Source: Chloroflexota bacterium (lineage in GTDB: Bacteria; Chloroflexota; Dehalococcoidia; UBA3495). From it: a DNA stretch of 5,053 nucleotides. Location of the stretch: positions 15,338-20,390 of the forward strand of contig NZUD01000020.1 of assembly GCA_002697005.1 (NCBI GenBank), in the 5' to 3' direction. The stretch's first letter is position 1; every line of letters begins with the position of its first letter. Shown one piece after another: positions 1-5,053 of this stretch. A program made the position numbers and the translations under genes. The notes below the pieces were generated by a model. The model was not told where the DNA came from and did not search any database. It saw only the letters and a list, made by a program, of their open reading frames with translations.

Positions 1-459
1 GGCAGAATCATCCAAACGGGCACGCCTGAAGAAACTGTCGCCAGTCCGGCCGACGGCTTCGTAGCCCGAACGCTGGGATTCAAGAACGTCCTCCGTGGCA
101 TCGTTTCGGAAGACGGCGAGTTTACAAAAATTAAATCACCAGTAGGTATCGTTACGGCAATCAAGCCTGAAGATAAAGCTATCACCGCCGGTTCTGAATC
201 GACTTTTCTAGTCCACGAAGACGGGATATCAGTCTCCAACTCAAACTCCAGAGGAGAGGGAGGCGAGGACTCTTTATCTGGACTGATAACCGAGAGAGTT
301 TTCCGTGGGAACCGGTACGAACTTCGTGTGCGGATAGGCGATGGTGAACTTTATTGCCACACCATACCCGGCGCTGCATCTGACTTGGATGACGTCGGCA
401 GATATGTAAATCTCACGATAGACCCAAACTCCATTCGGTTCTTGGGTGGCGAAGATTAA
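1..459 (+). CDS. ABC transporter ATP-binding protein, C-terminal fragment with TOBE_2-type domain (5' end outside window)
   Basis: The first 152 codons are open in frame 1 and end in TAA at 457-459. The start and the Walker A, Walker B and signature motifs lie to the left of the window. Visible residues 1-32 match the end of the ATPase domain of importers of the CUT1/MOI/POPT type (sugar, spermidine, iron, molybdate, sulfate): the pattern G-x-I-x-Q-x-G-T-P-E, then a P-x-x-x-F-V-A segment and LGFKNVLRG. This runs into a TOBE_2-like beta domain. It includes a V-T-A-I-K-P-E-D stretch (51-58), which matches the usual I-R-P-E-D turn, and a C-terminal part around GLITERVFRGNRYELRV (94-110) ending in NLTIDPNSIRFL. 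Residues 79-92 form a Ser/Gly/Glu-rich loop inside the TOBE region. The family hydrolyses ATP on the inner face of the membrane to drive solute uptake, and TOBE domains often stabilise the dimer or sense substrate. The substrate cannot be read from this fragment; the permease and binding protein are probably further left. The reading as an importer ATPase is strong, the subfamily is not. Confidence 0.9.
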   Translation, partial: GRIIQTGTPEETVASPADGFVARTLGFKNVLRGIVSEDGEFTKIKSPVGIVTAIKPEDKAITAGSESTFLVHEDGISVSNSNSRGEGGEDSLSGLITERVFRGNRYELRVRIGDGELYCHTIPGAASDLDDVGRYVNLTIDPNSIRFLGGED

Positions 460-480
460 CGCGTCCTATAGCAGCCACGG

Positions 481-489
481 TGATATAAT
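481..489 (+). promoter_or_regulatory. Extended -10 promoter element for the GYD gene
   Basis: The sequence TGATATAAT is a perfect TGnTATAAT extended -10 element, with the hexamer at 484-489. No good -35 hexamer sits 16-18 bp upstream (461-466 is gcgtcc), which fits extended -10 promoters, as these depend less on a -35. Transcription would start near 496, giving a leader of about 47 nt before the ATG at 543. The element lies 22 nt past the ABC ATPase stop, so the GYD gene can be transcribed on its own, although read-through from the ATPase gene is possible. Confidence 0.6.
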
Positions 490-529
490 TTCCTTGTAAA
501 GTGCATCCCTATCCACAGGCGTGATTATT

Positions 530-535
530 GGGGGA
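530..535 (+). promoter_or_regulatory. Ribosome binding site of the GYD gene
   Basis: A GGGGGA run ends 7 nt before the ATG at 543. It can pair with the anti-Shine-Dalgarno sequence, partly through G-U pairs. Together with the in-frame stop at 540-542 it fixes the start. Confidence 0.55.
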
Positions 536-542
536 AAAATAG

Positions 543-902
543 ATGTCACTCTATTTTCTATTAGGATCTTTAACCCATGACGGTCAGCGGATGTTGCACG
601 GCAATTCGAATCTAATTAGCGACCGCACCAGGGACCTAAACGTCCCAGGCGCAGAGATATTAGGTCAATATGCCGTGTTGGGCCGGTATGACTTTGTGAT
701 GATGGTGGAAGCCGACGACAATGACGCCGTAGCACGCTTGTCACTGGAACTGGGCATGCGAACAGGTCTTCATCTGGAGACTTTGCCTGCCATACCAATC
801 GGATTCATGGGCGACGGCCCTACTTCTGATCTGTCTGACCAAGAGGAGTCTGTCAGACTAACTCCGGGCTTCACCCCAGACGAAGGCCCGGGCGACGAGT
901 AA
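543..902 (+). CDS. GYD-domain protein with acidic C-terminal tail
   Basis: This 119-residue protein matches the GYD domain family (PF08734), small ferredoxin-like-fold proteins without an established function. Residues 1-10 form a first beta strand (YFLLGSLTHDG, with the family's L-x-x-L-T-x-x-G pattern). The signature L-G-R-Y-D-F-V falls at 46-52, followed by the expected strand and acidic turn (MMVEADDNDA) and an alpha helix. A strand with T-L-P-A-I near 80-84 ends the domain at about residue 90. Family members are usually about 95-105 residues, so residues 90-119 form an added acidic tail rich in Asp, Glu, Ser, Pro and Gly, predicted disordered. The start is secure: a TAG stop lies directly before the ATG in the same frame (540-542), and a G-rich GGGGGA Shine-Dalgarno sequence ends about 7 nt upstream. 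There is no signal peptide or membrane segment, so it is likely cytoplasmic. The fold family is clear; a role in sensing or binding is only a guess. Confidence 0.85.
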   Translation: MSLYFLLGSLTHDGQRMLHGNSNLISDRTRDLNVPGAEILGQYAVLGRYDFVMMVEADDNDAVARLSLELGMRTGLHLETLPAIPIGFMGDGPTSDLSDQEESVRLTPGFTPDEGPGDE

Positions 903-1378
903 GCTCCATCCACTAGACACACCTCTAGTCGATCTCTAGCCAATGTGCTCCCGACCAGAATTTAACTGGATTACCGCTCCTCAAAACACTTTCCGTTGCC
1001 CCATCGCAATTAGGCCCTGATAAGATTCCCGGTTCCAGCGGATAATGGTCGTCGTTGGCTCATAACTCATCTATTCCGTGCCACCATCAACTCTGCTCGT
1101 GATGCTATGAATGGAAACCGGATGTACGCCCTGCTTCAACCTAAACGACGGCGGCAGATAGATATTCCTCATGGCTTAAGTTCGAATGCACATCAACGGC
1201 TGGGAATGGACCACCAAAGCGTTCACAGAAATGCTGACGGGTAACGAATGTTGACTCGTCAAAGCCCGGCAGCCTCTACTTCAATAGGATCCAATGACTG
1301 CATACCCGTGACTCAGGCCTGCTCTTTAGCCCCGTAAGGGACTGCGAACGCTCAGCTGCCACGGTTTAAAGCGGTTCA
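903..1378. other. Non-coding gap between the GYD gene and the ileS promoter region; no gene supported
   Basis: Both strands were read for genes, tRNA-like folds and leader RNAs, and nothing convincing was found. The longest open frame is 1014-1244 on the + strand (76 codons), but its first ATG is at 1107, leaving only 45 residues, Arg-rich and without a recognisable family or ribosome site. Small dyads are present. ACTAGA (912-917) pairs with TCTAGT (924-929), 10 nt after the GYD stop and without a T run, so it is a poor terminator. TTGAC-TC-GTCAA lies at 1251-1262. A GTTCGAAT string near 1180 looks like a tRNA T-loop but lacks paired stems. No T-box leader elements were seen, although ileS genes in Gram-positive bacteria often have them. 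The stretch may hold a small RNA, or it may be decayed sequence. Confidence 0.6.
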
Positions 1379-1404
1379 CAGTAGAGTATTTTGGGCTCTA
1401 CCTG
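1379..1404 (+). promoter_or_regulatory. Inverted repeat over the -35 region of the ileS promoter (candidate operator)
   Basis: GTAGAG at 1381-1386 is the exact reverse complement of CTCTAC at 1396-1401, with a 9-nt spacer. With one bulged C the arms extend outward by CA/TG. The dyad ends 6 bp before the TATAAT hexamer and covers the position where a -35 box would lie, as a repressor or activator site might. No T run follows, so it is not an intrinsic terminator. Six-base arms can occur by chance, so the regulatory reading is inference. Confidence 0.35.
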
Positions 1405-1407
1405 CGT

Positions 1408-1413
1408 TATAAT
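1408..1413 (+). promoter_or_regulatory. -10 element of the probable ileS promoter
   Basis: This is an exact TATAAT hexamer, 57 nt before the ileS ATG. A TG lies at 1403-1404 but is 3 nt rather than 1 nt from the hexamer, so this is not a true extended -10. No consensus -35 sits at 16-18 bp; the nearest TTGACA-like string, TTCACA at 1375-1380, is 27 bp away, too far. Transcription would start near 1420, giving a leader of about 50 nt, too short for a T-box. Confidence 0.55.
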
Positions 1414-1447
1414 GTCAGATTATTAATACAATCGGCTCAATGTGGCC

Positions 1448-1460
1448 GGTCTTGAGGACC
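1448..1460 (+). promoter_or_regulatory. Small hairpin in the ileS leader overlapping its weak Shine-Dalgarno
   Basis: GGTC (1448-1451) can pair with GACC (1457-1460) across a TTGAG loop. The best Shine-Dalgarno-like string, GAGG at 1454-1457, falls in the loop and the first stem base, 13 nt before the ATG, which is far for a typical site. The stem has only 4 bp, so a role in translation control is speculative. Confidence 0.25.
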
Positions 1461-1470
1461 ACTTTCCTAC

Positions 1471-4400
1471 ATGTTTAAACCCGTTTCCAGTCGCGTCAGT
1501 TTCCCTGAGTTAGACGCCAACGTCCTACAGCAGTGGAAGGAAAAAGACGTCTTCCGCCGCAGTGAGTCTGAGCGCCCAGAAGCTCCACTTTTCATGATGT
1601 ACGAAGGCCCTCCCACGGCCAACGGAAGCCCCGGAATCCACCACGTACTAGCCCGCGTCTTCAAAGATGTCATCTGCCGTTACCGTACCATGAAGGGCTA
1701 CCGGGTGCAGCGCAAAGGCGGCTGGGACACCCACGGCCTACCCGTGGAGTTAGAGGTCGAGAAGGAACTGGGACTTAAGAGCAAACGGGACATCGAAGAA
1801 TACGGAATCGAAGAGTTCAACCAGAAATGTAGGGAGAGTGTCTTCCGTTACGTGAAAGAGTGGGAGACCATGACCGATCGCATCGGTTACTGGGTAGACA
1901 TGGACGACCCATACGTCACTCTGCACAACAATTACATCGAGTCGGGCTGGTGGATGCTCAAAACCCTGTGGAACCAAGACTTGCTCTACCAGACAATGCG
2001 TGGCACGCCCCACTGCCCCCGCTGCGTGACCAGCCTCAGCTCCCATGAGGTGGCCTTAGGTTACCGGGAGAATACCCCCGACCCATCGGTATTCATCAAG
2101 TTCCAAGTGAACCCTCGAGCATCGGCAGAAAAGATTGAAGTCCTAGAGAAGCTAGGCGCAGGAGACACCGATGTATTCTTGCTTGCCTGGACCACCACTC
2201 CCTGGACATTGCCAGGCAACACCGGACTAGCGATAGACGAGACCGCTGACTACAGCATCGTCGAACTGGAAGGCGATGGGGGCCGCCACCGCTTGGTGCT
2301 GGCCCAAGCTCTCGTGCAGACCAACGTCACTCAAGAGCACAAGATCGTCGGCAACCTAAAGGGCTCAGACTTGGTGGGACTCGGTTACACACCTCTATAT
2401 CATCCAAACGAGTTTGGCTCCCAAATTCGGCGGTTCGTACGGCGGCCCAGCCCAGGCGGCATGGTCACCGAGCTTGAAGAAGGCGGCGAATTTATTCCTA
2501 AGGTAATCTCCGCCGAGTTTGTCTCCTTAGACGACGGCACCGGTATCGTTCATATAGCCCCAGCCTTCGGTGACGAGGACTTAAGCGTAGGCCGGGATAA
2601 GGAACTGGCCTTCGTCCAGCACGTGGACCTTCAAGGGATCATCACCGGAAAATACCCCTTCGCAGGGAAGTTCGTTAAGTCTGCGGACAAAGAGATCATG
2701 GAAGACCTGACCGATCGGGGTCTGCTATTCCATCATGACATCTACAGACACACCTACCCCTTCTGCTGGCGTTGTGACACCCCTCTGCTCTACTACGCCA
2801 AGAGTTCGTGGTACATCCGAACCTCCGCGTTGAAGGACCAGTTGGTTGGCGGTAACGACACCATCAACTGGTACCCCGATTACATCAAAGACGGACGCTT
2901 CGGCGAATGGCTCCGGAACAATGTGGACTGGGCCATATCCCGAGAACGCTACTGGGGCACTCCCATACCCATCTGGCAATGCCAAGAGTGCAGCAACTCA
3001 ATCTGCGTGGGCGGCGTAGATGAGCTAAGAGGCCTGTCCGGGGCCAACGGCAGCTTGAATGCCGACAGCCTGGACCTACACAGGCCCTACGTGGACAACG
3101 TGGTGCTGGACTGCACAGCGGAAAGTTGCTCAGGCAAGATGCACCGCATCCCAGAGGTCATGGACGCCTGGTTCGACTCGGGGGCCATGCCCTTTGCCCA
3201 GTATCATTATCCTTTTGACAACGACACCATCGAAACCGACGGTCGCTTCCCTGCCGATTACATATGCGAGGCCGTCGACCAGACACGAGGTTGGTTCTAC
3301 AGCTTGCACGCCCTGTCCACCCTGCTAAAGGGCCAACCAGCTTATAAGAACGTCATCTGCCTGGGCCTGATCTTGGACGAGAAGGGCCGGAAGATGAGCA
3401 AGCGAGTGGGCAACGTGGTCGAACCCCTATCAGTGCTGGACGAGCACGGGGCCGACGCTCTGCGCTGGTATCTTTTCACAGCGTCCCATCCCGGCGAGCC
3501 CAGGCGGTTCTCCGGCAAGCTGGTCAGCGAGACCCTCCGCAAAGTGATGTTGACACTTTGGAACGTCTATTCCTTCTTCATCGGCTACGCCGAGATCGAC
3601 AAGTTTGATCCCTCCCAAACGCCCGACAACTGGAAACCAGAAAACGAACTGGACCGCTGGGTCCTGTCTGAACTCCATACCCTGATAGCACAGGTAGACG
3701 GCTATATGGACGGCTACGAACCCACCAACGCCGGCCGCCGGATCCAGGAGTTCATCGATCAACTGTCAAACTGGTATGTGCGCCGGAGCCGCCGCCGCTT
3801 CTGGCGGAACGAAGGCGACGCCGACAAGCTCTCGGGCTACATCACCCTACACACCTGCCTGGTGGCCGTGGCCAAGTTGATGGCACCCTTGGCTCCCTTC
3901 GTAGCCGAGGAAATCTACCAGAACCTGGTCTGTTCGGTTGACCCGTCTGCCCCGGACAGCGTCCATTTATCCGACTACCCGGTGGCAGATAAGTCTCTGC
4001 TGGACCAACAGCTCATGGAGGCCACCCAATTGGCTATGCGCGTTTCCAGTATGGGCAGAGCCGCCCGCTCCAAAGCCGGACTCAAAGTTCGCCAACCCCT
4101 GGCCAGCGTGCTGGTGAAGATTCGAGTGCCGGCTGAGCGAGCCTACATCAACCAGGTACGCCCTCAGGTGCTGGAAGAGCTGAACATCAAAGACATCCAG
4201 GTCATAGAAGACGACGCACTCCTAGCCAAACAGGTATCAGAGGCAGCAGGAGAAGACAGCGAGACCATATTGTCAATTAACCAATATTCGGTATCTCTGG
4301 AGGGCGGTTACATGGTGGCCGTTGACGGCGACATCTCACCAGAGCTTGCTGAAGAGGGACTGGCCAGAGAGGTGGTGCACCGCATCCAGGGTATGCGCCG

Positions 4401-4623
4401 TTCCGCCAATTTCGACGTAACGGACCGCATCGTGACCTACTACCAAGGCCCTTCGGAGTTCGCTGAGGTAATGCAAGGCGCCTTCTCCAACTACATACGG
4501 GATGAAACGCTCAGCACCCAGCTCGTCGACGGCGCTCCGGACCCTGATACAAACGATGGAGCCACCACCGAGTCCACCAAGATCGACGGTATGGAGATTA
4601 CTCTGGCAGTTCATCAGGTGTAG
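1471..4623 (+). CDS. ileS: Isoleucyl-tRNA synthetase, type 2 (IleRS2)
   Basis: This cytoplasmic class I synthetase joins isoleucine to tRNA-Ile with ATP. Catalytic motifs: GIHH at residues 55-58 (altered HIGH motif), GWDTHGLPVE (84-93), DWAISRERYWGTP (486-498), DAWFDSG (565-571), EAVDQTRGWF (600-609) and KMSKR (641-645). The CP1 editing domain carries the Thr-rich WTTTPWTLPGN (240-250) and DGTGIVHIAPAFG (355-367) with a conserved Asp at 370, so removal of misloaded valine should work. Likely zinc ligands are C182/C185 with C432/C435, and C504/C507 with C548/C553. The anticodon-binding domain runs from about 725 to 850, with LSNWYVRRSRRRFW (765-778). The C-terminal part is DUF5915-like (KVRQPL 872-877, EEGLAREVVHRIQ 961-973) and has no Cys after 821, so it lacks the C-terminal zinc finger of type 1 enzymes. 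Length (1050) is normal for IleRS2. An in-frame TGA at 1453-1455 leaves ATG 1471 as the only start. The Shine-Dalgarno is weak and distant (GAGG, 1454-1457). No frameshift is seen, and it appears to be transcribed alone. Confidence 0.98.
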   Translation: MFKPVSSRVSFPELDANVLQQWKEKDVFRRSESERPEAPLFMMYEGPPTANGSPGIHHVLARVFKDVICRYRTMKGYRVQRKGGWDTHGLPVELEVEKELGLKSKRDIEEYGIEEFNQKCRESVFRYVKEWETMTDRIGYWVDMDDPYVTLHNNYIESGWWMLKTLWNQDLLYQTMRGTPHCPRCVTSLSSHEVALGYRENTPDPSVFIKFQVNPRASAEKIEVLEKLGAGDTDVFLLAWTTTPWTLPGNTGLAIDETADYSIVELEGDGGRHRLVLAQALVQTNVTQEHKIVGNLKGSDLVGLGYTPLYHPNEFGSQIRRFVRRPSPGGMVTELEEGGEFIPKVISAEFVSLDDGTGIVHIAPAFGDEDLSVGRDKELAFVQHVDLQGIITGKYPFAGKFVKSADKEIMEDLTDRGLLFHHDIYRHTYPFCWRCDTPLLYYAKSSWYIRTSALKDQLVGGNDTINWYPDYIKDGRFGEWLRNNVDWAISRERYWGTPIPIWQCQECSNSICVGGVDELRGLSGANGSLNADSLDLHRPYVDNVVLDCTAESCSGKMHRIPEVMDAWFDSGAMPFAQYHYPFDNDTIETDGRFPADYICEAVDQTRGWFYSLHALSTLLKGQPAYKNVICLGLILDEKGRKMSKRVGNVVEPLSVLDEHGADALRWYLFTASHPGEPRRFSGKLVSETLRKVMLTLWNVYSFFIGYAEIDKFDPSQTPDNWKPENELDRWVLSELHTLIAQVDGYMDGYEPTNAGRRIQEFIDQLSNWYVRRSRRRFWRNEGDADKLSGYITLHTCLVAVAKLMAPLAPFVAEEIYQNLVCSVDPSAPDSVHLSDYPVADKSLLDQQLMEATQLAMRVSSMGRAARSKAGLKVRQPLASVLVKIRVPAERAYINQVRPQVLEELNIKDIQVIEDDALLAKQVSEAAGEDSETILSINQYSVSLEGGYMVAVDGDISPELAEEGLAREVVHRIQGMRRSANFDVTDRIVTYYQGPSEFAEVMQGAFSNYIRDETLSTQLVDGAPDPDTNDGATTESTKIDGMEITLAVHQV

Positions 4624-4628
4624 TGCCA

Positions 4629-4654
4629 CGGATTCCAGTTCATACTGAAATCCG
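4629..4654 (+). terminator. Hairpin just after the ileS stop (possible terminator or mRNA 3'-end structure, no T tract)
   Basis: CGGATT (4629-4634) pairs with AATCCG (4649-4654). After one C/A mismatch, CAGT (4636-4639) pairs with ACTG (4644-4647) around a TCAT loop. The stem begins 6 nt after the ileS TAG, where a terminator is expected. No run of T follows (gaaatagtcg), so it is not a standard intrinsic terminator; it could protect the mRNA 3' end or act with Rho. Confidence 0.4.
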
Positions 4655-4729
4655 GAAATAGTCGAAAGCTATACGGAATCAAATTTGCCGCGGAATCAGC
4701 CATAACTGAACTAAGCAGGCCTTCTCGAC

Positions 4730-4753
4730 CGTCATTCTGGCCTTCGCCAGGAT
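4730..4753. repeat. Palindromic element resembling dispersed GTCATTC-type intergenic repeats
   Basis: After CGTC, the arm ATTCTGGC (4734-4741) faces GCCAGGAT (4746-4753) across a CTTC tetraloop: 8 bp with one G-T pair. The general form GTCATTC-xxGC-loop-GCxx-GAAT is a common dispersed intergenic palindrome in many bacterial genomes. A direct repeat of GGCCTTC (4718-4724 and 4739-4745) flanks and overlaps the left side. Only one copy is visible here, so membership in a genomic repeat family is inferred from its form. Confidence 0.4.
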
Positions 4754-4908
4754 ACAGATTCGTTGCGCCTGCTAACCATGATTGCTTCCAGCATTCGCTA
4801 ACATGACGAATGGTATTCCGCCCCGACCGTCCGCTCATCATAGGCCTGTCAAATAATCTCATCTTGACAAACCTGTTTCCCCATAAGCGACACCTGTCAC
4901 CCTGGTGT

Positions 4909-4920
4909 TGGCTCTAGCCA
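4909..4920. promoter_or_regulatory. Short dyad upstream of the amidohydrolase promoter
   Basis: TGGCT-CT-AGCCA is a 12-bp dyad with perfect 5-bp arms, 44 bp before the -10 element at 4965. An overlapping dyad pairs CCTGG (4901-4905) with CCAGG (4918-4922). It could be a regulator site, but short dyads are common by chance. Confidence 0.2.
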
Positions 4921-4961
4921 GGAGTGGGACTACGTTGCCATACGCACACTTTATCTGCTCG

Positions 4962-4970
4962 TGGTATCAT
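4962..4970 (+). promoter_or_regulatory. Extended -10-like element for the amidohydrolase gene
   Basis: TGGTATCAT matches TGnTATAAT with one mismatch; the hexamer is 4965-4970. A -35-like TTGCCA at 4935-4940 is 24 bp upstream, too far for normal spacing. Transcription would start near 4977, about 27 nt before the ATG. Confidence 0.45.
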
Positions 4971-5003
4971 CTGGCCTCAGTCTGAAGTTTTGAAGGTGCA
5001 GCT

Positions 5004-5053
5004 ATGCCATACGGCAGCAACGATTGGCTGGCATTGACCCAAGAACCCACTCT
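5004..5053 (+). CDS. Probable amidohydrolase, N-terminal 16 codons only (3' end outside window)
   Basis: The frame opens with ATG at 5004 and stays open to the window edge, giving MPYGSNDWLALTQEPT and part of a further codon. A good Shine-Dalgarno, AAGGTG at 4993-4998, lies 5 nt before the ATG. The DWLALTQE-P style resembles N-termini of amidohydrolase-family (Amidohydro_2) proteins, where a metal-binding D-x-H-x-H segment follows within about 15 residues. That segment would lie just outside the window and cannot be checked here. A real gene start is well supported by the ribosome site and the upstream promoter-like element. The product name rests on memory of similar N-termini and is moderate at best. 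Confidence 0.5.
   Translation, partial: MPYGSNDWLALTQEPT

Larger units (their letters stand above)
4655..5003. other. Non-coding gap between ileS and the amidohydrolase gene
   Basis: There is no + strand gene here. The stretch holds two CGGAATCA copies (4674-4681 and 4691-4698), a GTCATTC-type palindrome near 4730-4753, a CATTCG/CGAATG dyad (4792-4797 with 4807-4812), an isolated TTGACA (4864-4869) with no matching -10, a TGGCT-CT-AGCCA dyad (4909-4920), and the amidohydrolase promoter-like element. The 82-codon frame on the - strand (4614-4862) runs through the palindromes, overlaps the ileS end, and has no recognisable domain or good ribosome site, so it is not called as a gene. Confidence 0.6.

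Noticed and set aside
1176..1195. tRNA T-loop-like GTTCGAAT string
   Set aside because: The flanking bases do not form the 5-bp T-stem, and no acceptor, D or anticodon arms can be placed around it.
1107..1244. 45-codon ORF in the gap before ileS
   Set aside because: It has an Arg-rich, unfamiliar sequence and no convincing ribosome site or promoter. The length is compatible with chance in a gap of this size.
1414..1470. T-box riboswitch expected before some ileS genes
   Set aside because: The leader from the predicted start site is only about 50 nt, and the conserved T-box sequence was not seen there or in the upstream gap.
1440..1478. 12-codon upstream ORF whose stop overlaps the ileS start, a possible leader peptide
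   Set aside because: It has no Shine-Dalgarno and no isoleucine codons, and no attenuator follows, so it is more likely chance.
1750..2046. 98-codon - strand frame and similar frames inside ileS on either strand
   Set aside because: They lie wholly within the strongly supported ileS coding frame and encode no recognisable protein. They are by-products of ileS codon use.
4614..4862. 82-codon open frame on the - strand downstream of ileS
   Set aside because: It has no recognised domain and only a weak AGG about 10 nt before its ATG. It overlaps the ileS 3' end and reads through palindromic sequence. It is most likely a chance frame through a repeat-bearing gap, though a homology search could overturn this.
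4864..4869. Consensus -35 box TTGACA
   Set aside because: No -10-like hexamer lies 16-18 bp downstream on the + strand, so it does not form a promoter by itself.

Overview
This window looks like bacterial chromosomal DNA. The genes lie on one strand and are separated by fairly long, AT-richer gaps. Four genes can be supported, all on the + strand: the 3' end of an ABC-transporter ATPase (1-459), a small GYD-domain protein (543-902), a complete type 2 isoleucyl-tRNA synthetase (1471-4623), and the first 16 codons of a probable amidohydrolase (5004 to the window edge). The gene mix, the IleRS type and the style of the amidohydrolase N-terminus suggest a Chloroflexota/Dehalococcoidia-like organism, perhaps a SAR202-type marine lineage. 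This is an impression from protein style. The window has no rRNA or other phylogenetic marker besides ileS, so it should be tested with an IleRS tree.

Layout. 1-459 is the C-terminal part of an import ATPase: the end of the nucleotide-binding domain, then a TOBE_2-type domain. A short gap (460-542) carries an exact TGnTATAAT extended -10 element and leads into the GYD gene. 903-1470 is a 568-base stretch with no gene I can support. It ends with a TATAAT element, a 6-bp dyad just upstream of it, and a short ileS leader of about 50 nt. ileS fills 1471-4623. 4624-5003 is a second non-coding gap. It holds a hairpin right after the ileS stop, a palindrome resembling the common dispersed GTCATTC-type intergenic repeats, other small dyads, and a TGnTATCAT promoter-like element before the amidohydrolase start.

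How the genes work together. I see no operon linking these functions. The three genes whose starts are visible each have their own promoter-like -10 element 34 to 58 nt upstream of the start codon, so they are probably transcribed separately. The ATPase serves an importer whose partners lie to the left, IleRS is translation housekeeping, GYD proteins are uncharacterised, and the amidohydrolase would be catabolic or hydrolytic.

I found no mobile element, CRISPR array, tRNA, toxin-antitoxin pair, phage gene or defence system, and nothing that amounts to a new system. The most interesting point is the IleRS. It is a type 2 enzyme with the altered GXHH form of the class I HIGH motif, which is linked to mupirocin insensitivity, and its C-terminal domain seems to lack a conserved middle segment.
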